Source: Fasciolopsis buskii
Lineage: Eukaryota > Platyhelminthes > Trematoda > Plagiorchiida > Fasciolidae
Length of the DNA stretch: 64,000 nt
Assembly: GCA_008360955.1 (NCBI GenBank)
Contig: LUCM01006642.1
Span: 51,036-115,035 of the forward strand
Direction: 5' to 3'
Made by a program: the position numbers and the translations under genes. The notes beneath the pieces are model-generated. The model worked only from the letters and a program-made list of their open reading frames with translations, was not told where the DNA came from and searched no databases. Below, in pieces: positions 25,731-37,501 of the stretch. The stretch's first letter is position 1; every line of letters begins with the position of its first letter.

Positions 25731-28700
25731 AATTATTTCACGATATTTAGTAATCAATCTAGTGACCGATTCCTCCGATTGGACGTACATGGACCAAGGA
25801 GGTCCACCAACTCCACCCTAATTAAATCTCCTCGCAAGGATAGTTATGAACCCGTTAAGAGTGACATTCATTTCAAGTGCATAGACTCAACTACCACTAT
25901 TGGCTGCTCCTATGTTATACTAGCTTACCGTTTGCCGTTTGTTCGTACCAATCTAGTGTTACTCCATTCTATATTCCACCCTTTGCATTGCTCAAGACGT
26001 ATGGGTTGACCACAAGCCATTAGGACCATGATCAACAGCCAATCGGTCCCATTAAAAGTACATGTAAAGCATTTGAGGCAGGTGAAATGTTAAATTCACG
26101 TGGAATAAATATTGCTGACTTGACTTGACTGCAAATTCGTCTAAAATGTTAAACTGGGATGAGATGAAATCTGATTACCCTAGATTCACCTTCTGGTTCC
26201 AAAGACATAATTCCAACTGATTATGCACCCAAGTTACAACTCCTTGGTTCAACCGGCAAATTCACTGGACGAACCCATTCAAACACTTGCTGTCCGGATA
26301 ATCTGACTTGCCGTTTGCTCCAACTGACAGGATGAAGAATGAGAATGATAATGACTCGGTTGATGCTTCATTGCAGACTCCTTGAATACTTTCATTCTGT
26401 TCACTGTCTTATGGAATTTTGTATACATTCATTATTAGCAATGGTAATAAGAGCCATTTCTTGGTACCGATAAGCAATCCACTCATTCTGAGGGTTGCCG
26501 ATGCCCAATTTATTTGATTATCTCTACCCAAATTCTATTCAACCTCAATAAACTGCTTCAAATATGTATACGGGTGTAATCCGTTAACACGTTTTAAGCA
26601 GCTTTTTAAGACTCTGACAATAGTAACAATAATAGTAATGCTATAATCATTTCGGAGTTTTAGTGTTTCTCATTTTTACGAAGTATTATGTTCTTTAGAT
26701 GTACAACTTCCCACCAAGTTTCCAACACAAATTCACTTTCTCATAGTTGCCATGACAACCAGGTTTATGAAATCTCTGTTATTGTCAAAATAACATGGCT
26801 TATTTTCTTTGCTGTTCAGTTTGCTATTTGAACGTTTTTCAATCACATAAAGCCCCTGACAGGAAATAAGAGGAGATTAACCCGACTGACCGGTACCTTT
26901 TGATCATCGCAATCGGTCAAAATTAGTTACATTAAAAGAAAATCCAAAAAGTTTGGGACTACCAACTTAGAATTAACAAAAAATGGTTGGTACGAAGAAT
27001 CTTTGCGTTTCCTTGTTTTTGACTGTTTCGCCTTCTGTATTCATTTTGCATCAGTGACAATCAAACACTTAGAAATAAAGCTGAATAACTGAAAAATTCC
27101 TTCATGTTCGTCTAATTCTGCTTTACTGGCACCTACTGGTAGGCGTATTACACAAGGTGTGTAAGCTTTACCTTCTACGAGATAGAAATCTCAACAAATC
27201 CCAAATTTGACGGGTAATAGAAAAGACTTCAGGGGAAAATATCGTTTTTCCTAAGCTTGAAAGATAGACCAAGTAACATGTTTGGATGATTAATCGATTT
27301 AGTTCACCGTAAACTGACTCAACAGCGAAAACAGATAGACAGATCACCGTTGTGATTCCTAAACGTACTGTTCTATCCTACACAGTCTTGAGCAAACAAC
27401 GAGTGATTAAAGAGAAAACCAATTTTGAGGAGTTTAAGAATATTCGACGGAAGAGTACCGGATAAACCAACTCGTTTGTCAGCATTAGCTGAAAATAAAA
27501 CCGTTCGTAGGTTTCGAGGGGTTGTTTGCTCCAGTATCCCTATCAGTATTCCCATCGGGGCTAGAAATCAAAGCAGACGCTTACCATTGGTCCAGTGCAT
27601 ACTTCATCTTCGTTTTGAGGTCAATATCCCAGGCATTCTGAATGAAAGTCTCCCGAGTTCCTGCTCTCTGGTCGTTGCACGTCAACTTTGTCATTTGGCA
27701 GCCGCCGGATCAGCATTCATGACATTATTCCCAGAAATGATTCATTTTCCTGACTGATTACGTAAGAAAGCAGAAAACAATTCAGAAAATGTGCACATAT
27801 TTGTTGAATTCTCAGTCTTCTAACTTTACAACCGGACATTCAGGTCCGATTTGCAATTTTTCCAAACCAACTAAAAATGTTCACACATTTTGTTGTTTGT
27901 AATAAACAGCCCAATGCTTGCTTTTTTCATTTTCACATGCTACTGTTTTTGTAAACATCGTTGATTAAAAGTGTAACATGGGAATGTTTCCGTACAGCGG
28001 AGAGTACTTAAAATGTTTACAGTTTGTCTAGGGTCAGTCTCAAAAAACCGGATTGGAGGGGAAGGTACGAATTATACATATTCAACTCCAGTCAACATCA
28101 TCATACAATGACGTGCTGGCAGGGCGGGGCACGGTGGTGGTTCAAGAGAAACCGAGCGGAAAATGTGCAAAACAAATCCATTTGACAAAAAAGCCCAAGG
28201 TGAACCAAAGTGTAGAAAATTTTAAACCCATTGGGTAATCAAATTAGAACTAATCTGTGTTTGCCGGGGATAGGGACTGCGAACTTTAGGACAAAATAGT
28301 CCTCTGACCTGATGGCAGCAAAATGCTAATTCATTGGAAACCAACGGCCTCGTGTGTGCTAACCCAAACATAAGTTTACCGCCATTGCTTCTTGCCTAGA
28401 TTGCCATTTTATTTGTGATAGGACCGACTGGACAAAATTACATAAATCATCTAAAAGACTTACTTCGAATTTTCCCCTGTACATCGGCTCAATTTAATGG
28501 CTAAGTGAAAAATACTCGGTGCAGAAATATCGCTGCTACGCGGCCAGCTCCTAGTCAACACATCGAAAATGTTGTATCCACAAAGTGTTCAAAATGTCGT
28601 GGTTACATTTTATCAAAACTCTTCAGTTATGCCAAAATATTTGTTATTACTGAGCACTTCTTGAGGTAAAATAATTCGAATTCTGTTTTGTTTTGGATTA

Positions 28701-29064
28701 ATTCACTGCAGAATTCCCGAGGATCAAATATACGTTGATATTTGTCTTGCGATCAGCGCAGTTTCCATGCCACATTTACTGGGAGACGAGCCGGCATGCA
28801 GAAAATAAGGCATTGACCATTATCCCGGGTGTGCAAAACCTAGGTAAATTTCCGAATAATTTGCCTACTGACAAGTAAAAAAGTAAACAAATGTAGAATG
28901 AAGATTGGAAAATAAAAGCCCTGGGATTTTTTAAAACAACCAATGTAATACCCAAACCTGGTTATGTAACCTGTTAAGCAGCTAAACATATCAACCGTAT
29001 TCGAGTCTATGGTACATCACGATGATTCACAAATTAAAATGAGTTCAAGGATATTGATATGTAT
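25731..29064. other. Intergenic DNA
   Basis: No gene is recognised. A sequence at about 26099-26131, GGAATAAATATTG followed by TGACTTGACTTGACTG, looks like a polyadenylation signal with a pentamer tail. It could be the 3' end of a retroelement whose body is not recognisable. A 110-codon open frame at 27425-27757 (plus) has no family features. Confidence 0.4.
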
Positions 29065-29121
29065 TCGTAACAAATTCGTCTTCGTTTTCGCATGCATATT
29101 CGTATTCGTATCAAATTCGTA

Positions 29122-29162
<41 letters not shown>

Positions 29163-29163
29163 C
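29065..29163 (+). repeat. TTCGTG hexamer array
   Basis: Seven near-perfect TTCGTG units run from 29122 to 29163, preceded by diverged TTCGTA/TTCGTC units back to about 29065. The unit is not the metazoan telomere hexamer. A ten-unit array of the same hexamer occurs at 31139-31198. Confidence 0.9.
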
Positions 29164-29387
29164 TTCTTGTCAAATATATTCTCCTCATTCTGCCCCGGTC
29201 CATCTTCGCCTCAGCCGTGTGTGTTCGCCCTAGTTGTCATTTCGTGTATATCATTCATCCAGTTACTTATCATTCGCTAATTCATCTGTATATGTAGACG
29301 CGTATATATAATATATATCTATACAATATATTATATTCACTGGGGCGGGTTGTGTGTTTCACCCGTGTGCAGGGCGTTCGGTCACTC

Positions 29388-29455
29388 CCTAATTGGTTCA
29401 CCGGTGGCTCAATATGTCCGAATGTCGTGGGTTCGATTGCCATCCGGGCGACACG
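29388..29455 (+). repeat. tRNA-like sequence
   Basis: A B-box-like GTGGGTTCGATTGCC (29427-29441) follows a possible A-box region, CCGGTGGCTCAATATG. The spacing fits a pol III promoter, but I cannot pair the acceptor arms. It lies 250 bases from a second tRNA-like sequence, so both may be SINE heads. Confidence 0.35.
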
Positions 29456-29640
29456 CATTTAACTCACGTCTTCTGGTCGATTGTTCTTTCGTTTTTCTGT
29501 TGGGGTGTTTGTTTGTTTGTTCGTCGATTTATTTGTCTGTTTGTGTTGTGTTGATGTTGCTGTGTTTTGTTTGATTGTTGTTGCTTCTGTTAGTTTTGTC
29601 ATTGTTCATTCTCACCAACGGCGATCGCTAAGTCCCAGTG

Positions 29641-29712
29641 CGTGTCCTAGCGGTTAGCGATTCCTGGCTTCAAACCAGCGTGCCGGGTTCGACTCCGCGC
29701 GGGAGTGGCACC
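29641..29712 (+). other. tRNA-like sequence with UCA in the anticodon position
   Basis: The sequence has an A-box-like TAGCGGTTAGCGA, an anticodon-type hairpin (CTGG, loop CTTCAAA, CCAG at 29664-29678), a perfect B box GGGTTCGACTCC and an oligo-T run at 29713. The loop would present UCA, the complement of UGA. The acceptor arm pairs for only four bases (GTGC/GCAC) and the T stem has two mismatches. It is therefore more likely a pseudogene or SINE head than a functional suppressor or selenocysteine tRNA, whose arm lengths also differ. Confidence 0.3.
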
Positions 29713-29821
29713 TTTTGTTTTTGCATTGCAGACCCAATCCATGCTAAATCGCACTCAAAATTATAACACAACACCACACAAAAATACCACCTGACACCAC
29801 ACAAACTTACACATCAACAGG

Positions 29822-30381
29822 NNNNNNNNNNNNNNNNNNNNNNNNNNNNNNNNNNNNNNNNNNNNNNNNNNNNNNNNNNNNNNNNNNNNNNNNNNNNNNN
29901 NNNNNNNNNNNNNNNNNNNNNNNNNNNNNNNNNNNNNNNNNNNNNNNNNNNNNNNNNNNNNNNNNNNNNNNNNNNNNNNNNNNNNNNNNNNNNNNNNNNN
30001 NNNNNNNNNNNNNNNNNNNNNNNNNNNNNNNNNNNNNNNNNNNNNNNNNNNNNNNNNNNNNNNNNNNNNNNNNNNNNNNNNNNNNNNNNNNNNNNNNNNN
30101 NNNNNNNNNNNNNNNNNNNNNNNNNNNNNNNNNNNNNNNNNNNNNNNNNNNNNNNNNNNNNNNNNNNNNNNNNNNNNNNNNNNNNNNNNNNNNNNNNNNN
30201 NNNNNNNNNNNNNNNNNNNNNNNNNNNNNNNNNNNNNNNNNNNNNNNNNNNNNNNNNNNNNNNNNNNNNNNNNNNNNNNNNNNNNNNNNNNNNNNNNNNN
30301 NNNNNNNNNNNNNNNNNNNNNNNNNNNNNNNNNNNNNNNNNNNNNNNNNNNNNNNNNNNNNNNNNNNNNNNNNNNNNNNNN
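29822..30381. other. Assembly gap (560 N)
   Basis: This is an unbroken run of N. It ends exactly where a 290-bp block begins that recurs almost unchanged at 32121, so the gap probably hides part of a repeated unit. Confidence 0.99.
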
Positions 30382-30671
30382 ACCTATCCAGTTTCGCCTG
30401 TGTTCGTCGTGGTCAACGTCCTTCACCGTTCTCGTCCACTGTATGAATACAGGTATCAGCAGAATTTCGAAGACACAACCTGGTCCGTGTGACACTCCCA
30501 TTATTCATCATGCTCGTGTACATTCACACATAAACTCACTTGTCCCATTACCAAATCCGTTCATGTTGACCACAATGTGCGATTCACCGTATCCCGCAAA
30601 GAAAAAAACAATGCGAAACCACGCGAAGCCATGTCACGCGATCACCTCTTATACCGATCCTCGCAATTTAA
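30382..30671 (+). repeat. Duplicated block, copy A
   Basis: The 290 bases from ACCTATCCAGTTTCGCC to TCGCAATTTAA are nearly identical to 32121-32411. I count three substitutions and one single-base difference in an A run. An open frame crosses the block, but it has no protein features. The left boundary is set by the gap and may not be the real edge. Confidence 0.95.
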
Positions 30672-31136
30672 TCCAATGCAATGCATTGCATTGCGAATCC
30701 ATCACAAACCATATGATTCCATGTGATCAGATGCCTCCGTTTGCATCACCTCCCGTCGCCTCGTCTCGTCTCGCCTCACCTCACCTCATCTCACCTCACC
30801 TCACCTCATCTCATATCACCTCACCTTATCCCGCTCAGCCTCATCTCGCTTACTCTCACCTCACACCACCTCATCCGAACTGTTGCACAAATATCACGAA
30901 CAGATTGGACACAGTGCGCCGTGATTTCTATTCATGGTATATTTGTCCAATAATACAAATGGAATTAACTCGCATTCAGACGAACTGGAATTGTCGATTA
31001 TGAGTGATTGTGTATGTGGTGCGGTGTGCGTATGTGCGTTCGCGCGTGCACACTCGCGTGTTTTCGTGTGTATGTGTGTGCGTGTGTGCTTGTGTTTGTG
31101 TGTGTATGGGTGGGTCTGTTTGTTTGTGTGTTCACA

Positions 31137-31138
<2 letters not shown>
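30672..31138. repeat. Mixed low-complexity DNA after copy A
   Basis: A 20-base perfect palindrome, CAATGCAATGCATTGCATTG, lies at 30674-30693. A degenerate pentamer tract built on CTCAC/CTCAT runs from about 30738 to 30880. From about 31008 the sequence becomes a TG-rich tract leading into the hexamer array. The Ser/His/Pro-rich and Cys/Val-rich translations through here come from these repeats, not genes. Confidence 0.8.
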
Positions 31139-31178
<40 letters not shown>

Positions 31179-31198
31179 CGTTCGTGTTCGTGTTCCTG
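31139..31198 (+). repeat. TTCGTG hexamer array, ten units
   Basis: Ten tandem hexamers are present: eight perfect TTCGTG units, one TTCGCG and one TTCCTG. The same unit forms the array at 29122-29163, about 2 kb away on the same strand. This supports a larger duplicated block across the gap. Confidence 0.95.
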
Positions 31199-31360
31199 TA
31201 AGTGCGTTGAATTTGTGAATCGATGTATTTTGTGTGGATGACAATTTGATTTGGATGGTTTGTGTGAAATTGATATTGTGGTGTTTGTGAATGTGTTAGA
31301 TGAATATTGAGTGGGATGATGTTTGAGGTGAGAGAGGAAGAAAGAGAGGATGATGAGGTC

Positions 31361-31432
31361 GGCTCAGTGGTCTAGGGGTTTGATACTCGCTTCGGGTGCG
31401 AGTGGTCCCGGGTTCGAGTCCCGGCTGAGCCC
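31361..31432 (+). tRNA. tRNA-Pro (CGG)
   Basis: The 72-nt sequence folds as a complete cloverleaf. The acceptor arm GGCTCAG pairs with CTGAGCC, the anticodon arm CTCGC/GCGAG encloses TTCGGGT (anticodon CGG, read from 31393 to 31395), and the T arm CCGGG/CCCGG encloses TTCGAGT. The A box (TGGTCTAGGGG) and B box (GGTTCGAGTCC) are intact, and a TTTT terminator sits 9 bases downstream at 31441. It matches the usual metazoan tRNA-Pro pattern, with TAGGGG in the D arm and CTCGCTTCGGGTGCGAG. It faces a second tRNA-Pro on the other strand 438 bases away and differs from it at 3 of 72 positions. Confidence 0.96.
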
Positions 31433-31440
31433 TGTGCCCA

Positions 31441-31444
31441 TTTT
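31441..31444 (+). terminator. RNA polymerase III terminator of tRNA-Pro (CGG)
   Basis: Four T residues occur 9 bases after the discriminator base of the tRNA. This is the standard pol III stop signal. Confidence 0.8.
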
Positions 31445-31477
31445 CATCCATTCATTCGTTCAGCCACTCATATACAA

Positions 31478-31700
31478 TCCAATCGAATTCAAATCGAATC
31501 GAATCAAATCAAATCAAATCACATCACATCACATCACATATCAAAACTGATCAAATCTAATCAATTCACAGTAACCGACTTCAATCCACACGATTCTATA
31601 CCCCACACCACCAAGAATTGCATCGCCCCCGTATCCACCTTTCGTCTTTCTCTTTCTCTTTCTCTTTCTCTTTCTCTATCCCTATCTCTATCTCTCCCCA
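31478..31700. repeat. AATCR pentamer and CTTTCT tracts between the tRNA genes
   Basis: A degenerate (AATCA/AATCG) run at about 31478-31540 is followed by a (TCTTTC)n pyrimidine tract at 31640-31697. Neither has gene content. Confidence 0.85.
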
Positions 31701-31860
31701 ATCACATCCCTGTCCAAATATCACATGCCCATGTACATATGTTGTTCACTGCAAACCACATATGCAAGCAATTAGGGATCCCAGGCTGCGAGCCGGTTGT
31801 GAATGGGAACAATTTGTGATTGGTGTTGTGCACAGATTTTGAATAGGCCAGCATATATGG

Positions 31861-31864
31861 AAAA
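31861..31864 (-). terminator. RNA polymerase III terminator of tRNA-Pro (AGG)
   Basis: The plus-strand AAAA is TTTT on the minus strand, 6 bases past the 3' end of the minus-strand tRNA. Confidence 0.8.
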
Positions 31865-31870
31865 CACGTC

Positions 31871-31942
31871 GGGCTCAGCCGGGATTCGAACCCGGGACCA
31901 CTCGCACCCTAAGCGAGTATCATACCCCTAGACCACTGAGCC
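31871..31942 (-). tRNA. tRNA-Pro (AGG)
   Basis: This is a complete 72-nt cloverleaf on the minus strand. The acceptor arm GGCTCAG/CTGAGCC and anticodon arm CTCGC/GCGAG are fully paired. The anticodon loop TTAGGGT gives anticodon AGG (plus-strand CCT at 31908-31910), and the T loop is TTCGAAT. The A and B boxes are intact and a T4 terminator follows. Compared with the CGG gene it differs at one D-arm base, one anticodon base and one T-loop base, so the two are recent duplicates. In eukaryotes the A at position 34 would be edited to inosine, letting this tRNA read CCU, CCC and CCA. The CGG gene covers CCG. Confidence 0.96.
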
Positions 31943-32120
31943 GACAAATCAGTATCACAAATCTCATCCTCTACAACATCTCACATACCACTCGCATTTG
32001 CCAAACAGTTATCCATCCACCCTAACCGTTCAAAACATGTGATTATCATCCATCTTCCTCTCAACCATCACTATTGAACCTGTTCATTCCAATTCCCAAT
32101 CACTTACCATTCGTGAACCA

Positions 32121-32411
32121 ACCTATCCAGTTTCGCCTGTGTTCGTCGTGGTCAACGTCCTTCACCGTTCTCGTCCACTGTATGAATGCAGGTATCAGCA
32201 GAATTTCGAAGACACAACCTGGTCCGTGTGACACTCCCATTATTCATCATGCTCGTGTACATTCACACATAAACTCACTTGTCCCATTACCAAATCCGTT
32301 CATGTTGACCACGATGTGCGATTCACCGTATCCCGCAAAGAAAAAAAACAATGCGAAACCACGCGAAACCATGTCACGCGATCACCTCTTATACCGATCC
32401 TCGCAATTTAA
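32121..32411 (+). repeat. Duplicated block, copy B
   Basis: This is the second copy of the 290-bp block at 30382-30671. It differs by A to G changes at two sites, a G to A change and one extra A. Here the left flank is visible (CATTCGTGAACCA), which is unavailable for copy A because of the gap. The copies diverge completely after TCGCAATTTAA. Confidence 0.95.
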
Positions 32412-35400
32412 CGCAATTCAATTCATATTTATTCTTGATCATTGATATGTCGGTCATCCAATTCCTGATGAGACATAACCACCTTTAAATGCAAATTTAT
32501 TGAATAAATCTATCCGAATTTTCAAAGCTTATATAGGATTATTTGGGGGCAGGTCGTCAATTACGCTGGTGGCATGGACTGTGCAACTTAATGGATAAAT
32601 TTTGTTGACTGATCTGGATGAGAACCTTTTTGATGGCTGGTTGGCTTGTGGGTTGATTCGAGGGAAGAAAGTGTTTTATCAGGGTAATTGGAAAATGTAG
32701 GCATGACGTGTGAATAAGAGGACTGGTTATTGGACTTGCGCGTTATGACTGCATTTTGTATGTAATATGCGGACCTGTCATTAATTAACATGAACGAAAC
32801 ATTTGTCTTTGGTCTGATTGGATGCTGGTCGGCACTTTGTCTATGCGGTGGTGTTGTTAATATATGAAATTTTATTTCATCAACACTGGCCGTTTGAGAC
32901 TTCGTTTCTGGTACCCAAGTGCTTTCGGAAACCCAAAAGGACGAACGATTTCGCCATTTTTGTCAAATCCATCGACTTGGCGTAGGCATCTGCTGTCGAT
33001 CAACCAAAGCAGATGCAACAAGTTAGAAAACACAAACAAGCGCTAACTCAGTTACATTTATTAAGGTATTGAATTTCTGATTATCAGTCCTTTTGACGCT
33101 TCCCGTTACAAGGTTCATATAACTACGGATGCTTGTCTCGAACACCATGCGACACTTAGTGGTTCAAGTTAACCAGTCCATTGGGAGCAATGACTGGAAT
33201 GAAGTAATCTCGTTTTGTTAGTCTTCCGCTTTAACTACTGAATAAATGCCCAGTAACATGAATAGCGAAGGGATTTCGGCTAAATGTATATGTCAACTAA
33301 CTGGATTATGCCTTGTTTATGGTAGTGTACCATTCTGGTCGATCATGTTTATCACTGCACAGCTCAGACACGCACATGATGCTGTGGCCAAGCGGATAAC
33401 ATCGTGGTGCTTCGGCCATTTTGTTGTTGGTCATGATCCCTCCCGAGAACCATTGTACCGGTGATGTAATGAACGAAAGCATTAAAAATAATTATTGCTA
33501 TTATAGAATATTTCTATTAAGATCATAGATTTTGGGAAATATTTCTGTTAATTTCAGGAGATTCTATGATCCGAAAACTATTTTATTCCATATAGCCGCA
33601 GTTGACTGCTACCATGAGTGGTGCATTTCTGTTTAACAGTAAGTGCTGCGGTATTCAAGATCCTGTAGTGACAGATGATCAGCGTTGGAAAGCATCACGA
33701 GAGTGTGTCTATAGTGCTTCCACAAGCGTCAAATTGTCTAGAAATTCGCAAATAGTGCGTCCATACTTCAACAGGTTTAAAACTTTGTACTTGTTCGGAA
33801 ATCGAATTTGGAAATGAAGTCACGGAGTTCTAACTGAATGGGTACGTCATTTTATGTAATCTAATACATTTCTGCCTGAGTCCACGAAGATCAGCTTTCA
33901 TTCCTAGCTTTTATGTTCTCTGTGATCCTCACCTAATCATATGCGAAGGGTAGAAGAAATAAATGGTTGCATACTAACAGCAATAAGTAGAAATTATATA
34001 TATCTAAAGAATGGTTTCCACTGTCTTGGACAGCTTACTTTATGAGGCGGTTGGCGCGTGGGTATAAGTGGTACAACCACCACTTAAGTCCATTCAAATT
34101 CAGCACCTGTTCTATCATCTGAGTTCGGTGATACGATAGTCTAGGCCATACATAACCATTGTGGAGAAGACATTCTGCCAAGAGTGATGAAGATATTGTG
34201 CCACAGATCGCACGCGGACTTCAATGGGAAACCACATCAACGCCATAGGGGACTCAAATTGATACGTGCAAAGTAAGCTTACTTTGTACTTGATGAAACT
34301 ATATCCGACGGAGGAAGACACAAAATTCGATGTCTATGGACTCAACCCAACTGAGCCAACATGAGAATGTGCGAAACAATGTAACTAACCAGATACTCCC
34401 AAACCCAACCTTAGAGGTACTTCTCAAGCAATTCAGTAAGAATTGTTCACCATTTTTCTCTCACCAACTTCTGATAAAATTACACCAGAAAGAAAGCAAT
34501 TTATCTTGACAAATTCTGCTCAACTTTGTTGTCAGTATGTAGTCATCTAATTTGGTTACCATTTGCTCTAAGGTGTTAACTATTTGAAAATTGCAGATAC
34601 TGCAATTGCCAAGAATCTTTCCGACAAATTTTAAGGTGTCTTATGCGTACAGTGTGCTGATGCAAGATAACCAGCCCTTTTTGCATATGCGCTGGCCAGG
34701 TACGAGTACGCGGTGCTCTCCTGTCCATTCATCTCGATAACGGTGCAGCCCATTGTCAGTTTCGCACCAGAACCTCGTCTGAATAATCTTGATCGTAAAT
34801 GACTGATAAGTCCAATTATAACGTGCTTTCAGAGGAATATTTTTCAAACATCCACATACAAAACATATTAATAAGGACGAGAAACTGCTGGCGAATGGCG
34901 GTGGGATTCTTAAATAGGCACATTGTCTATTCACACGCGGAATGATTCGATTGAGATTTTAGTGAATATTACAGATAAAACTGCGGTGCCTTATTAGGCC
35001 GTTACAAAATGAAATCAATACCTTGGATTCAATAGAATATCAGTTTAGATTGACAATACTTGGTGATGTATAAGATCACGCGAATGCCCAGTCATCGTGT
35101 CTGTGAAATTTGTGTTTCGAGGTTAAATATGTAAAGCTATGCCACAGCTCAATGTCCACGTTAACTTCGAAAGAAGTCAACTGATAGTATGTCCCTGATG
35201 AGGTATTATCAGCCCGTGTGGAATATAGAAAATCCAAACGAATTTCCAATGGCTGCACTTGTGTGCACTCATTTCGTACCAGAAGTTCACCTCGGTTTCA
35301 TCCTCGTCCCGATGACTTCGACAAACCTTTCAATGGCTTCGCTAAGACATTCCAGAGGAAGAGTAATCCACGCCTGAGTGGATAATCAAAGGAAGTCTGT

Positions 35401-37000
35401 GAATTTTTTGGCGAATGCGTAGAATTTTTTTATTTATTTCTGCTCGGTGCCATCATCAATCAAAAGGAATTCCCAAACTGTTATTTCGCACTGGACAACT
35501 ATTGTTACCTCTTGGTTCTCACGCAACTGCGCTTTAGAGTTACTTCAACTTTTATTCAATTATTTCACAGAATCCAAATGTTAAATATTCACAAAGGTTT
35601 ACCTCGTAATCCAATCGGCTTAGAAAAAACCGTCAAACTGTCTTTGTCTCGATTTATAAAGTAACCCGTGTCTTTTGGTCATCAGTCAAGTGCTACTTAT
35701 CCCTGGTCTTCCTGTTCTAGCTTCCTCGAGTGACGGAATTGTAAAAGCTGGTCCTACTGAAGAGATTACTCCTCACTTGGTTAAGGGCTTCTGTTTACGT
35801 TGTAGTCTGTTTCTGCCACCGTCGTCCATCTGTTGGACTCAGGGTTCGATTTTGAGGAGTTGCCTTACCGCTTCGTCACGCGTTTGCCTGAGAACCTTCT
35901 CTATGTTCTTTGACGTTTTGTTGTTTCCATAAACGTGCATTATTGACTCAAATGATAAAAGCTAAGAGCATGTCCCAGTCGAACTTCAAAGACTGGGCCA
36001 ATTTGGTCGGTGATTAGTTGTGTTCGCAACTGACGTAGGGGGTCACCGAGTTTCCATTTTCCAGTACGCGCTGAGGCTGCTTTAACAGCACAAGCCTGAA
36101 TGCTTTATCGCCGAAAATTACCATGGTTGCTGAAATCGGCCTTTTGGTAACGAACCCAGTTGCCCGGATTTTCCCACTTTCATTCCTAGGGATGGTGATC
36201 AACTGAAATTTGTTAAGATTCCCACACAAGCAAGGGAAATACACTCCGATTTGAGTTTATTTCAATTGAGCAATATTGTTTAAGGCACCTAGAGTCGATG
36301 AACATGTATCCGTTTCGACCGGACGATTTACTTATTCCACAAGAAGACTGAATGCTTTCAATGTTTATCTAAACGATCCAATATACTACTTCCCACTTTA
36401 GACAGCCCCATATTGGTCGCGTTCCTCGTCCAGAAAATGGTGCACATCATTAGTTGAATTACCTAAAGAGAAGGAACTGCGTAATTTTGCCTGCATCATT
36501 TTAACTAGTTTACACTTTTCCTGTTAGAATGTAGCTTATTGCGCAGTATAGCTTTCGAAATAAGTTGTTTGTGGAGTGAATTATAGTCACAATCGCCAAC
36601 TATTTCGATTTTGAGAGATTATCTAGTCTGAATGGATTTATTTTGTTATAATTCTCAGCGGGCTTAATTCTAACTCAATTTCATTCCTTCTGTAAGCAGA
36701 TGAAAGTTGGTGAGTCTTCTTGAAATTTCCGAACTGCTTCTGCAGTTAAGCTGCGTTGGTATTTCTGAATGAATGGCCTAATTGATCGCACAAGATAGAG
36801 CACCTCTCGTGATAGGCACCTAAGAATTATGGTCTATTTGGCTGTACAATCGATACGTGATCATCCGACGTCTCGACTGATGGTAATCAAACGAATAAAA
36901 GTCGTAAGCTATCCGCACTGGAGATAAGAACAGATCGCATCTCAGTTTTAGTCCAAGCTTTGCACGACATTACAGTGACTGAACAGGAATCTTGGAATCA
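32412..37000. other. Intergenic DNA
   Basis: No gene is recognised. Near 33380 a GTGGCCAAGCGGATAAC sequence resembles a tRNA A box but has no B box at the right distance. At 34045-34110 a GGTTGGCGCGTGGGTATAAG head is followed by CATTCAAATTC, another weak tRNA-like relic. Short frames at 34641-34934, 35675-35932 and 36014-36244 are uncharacterised. Confidence 0.4.
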
Positions 37001-37495
37001 TTAACCCCAATCTAGTAACCTGGGCAACGTGTTGCTATGAGAACAATCATGATCACCACCTTCGAATACATCATGCTGTATTACGTGAATAATATTGGTG
37101 AAGGTGAAAAGTGTGATCTTTAGTAACCGTTTTCTGGGGAAGCCAAACCAAAAATGGTTCCCGAAAGCACATAGGGAAGACAAGAACATACGTGTCAGTT
37201 CCCGAAATTTGACAATTGACTGAAACTGGACAAGCAGATAATTTGGGTGATCAAAAGTTTGGTTTTCTTCTTCTACCGGGAACAATAAAAGCACGGTTGA
37301 ATGCATGTACAACATCACACCTGGTCTAACGCGTAAGTTGACGGACTGAGATAGTTGAGCGTGAAGTCCATTAGTTGTCGATGAGCTAAATGCAGTATAC
37401 ACGTCACCCATGTGCGGAACAACTGGACGAACTCGTGTGTCTACTGCTCTCACCAACTGCGACTGATATAAACGATTTGCAGCGAATGCTATCAC
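37001..37495 (-). other. Open frame of unknown significance
   Basis: The frame is open for 164 codons, but its first codon is GTG. The first ATG is codon 29, leaving 136 residues. The translation carries a short imperfect repeat (TRVRPVVPHM and LRVRPGVMLYM) and no known domain. A stop lies two codons upstream of the GTG and I find no strong splice signals, so this may be chance. Confidence 0.15.
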
Positions 37496-37501
37496 TGCTC
37501 A

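Noticed and set aside
29065..29163. Interstitial telomere repeat
   Set aside because: The unit is TTCGTG, not TTAGGG, and it is not at a sequence end.
29761..30501. 246-codon open frame across the gap
   Set aside because: It consists almost entirely of undetermined residues from the N run.
30723..31244. Ser/His/Pro-rich, Cys/Val-rich and Arg/Thr-rich open frames
   Set aside because: They translate CTCAC, TG and TTCGTG repeats in different frames and have no gene-like composition.
33375..33460. tRNA gene starting GTGGCCAAGCGG
   Set aside because: No B box at pol III spacing and no cloverleaf.
35190..35240. CTGATGAGGTATTATCAG as a hammerhead start
   Set aside because: The GAAA core is missing after the possible stem II.
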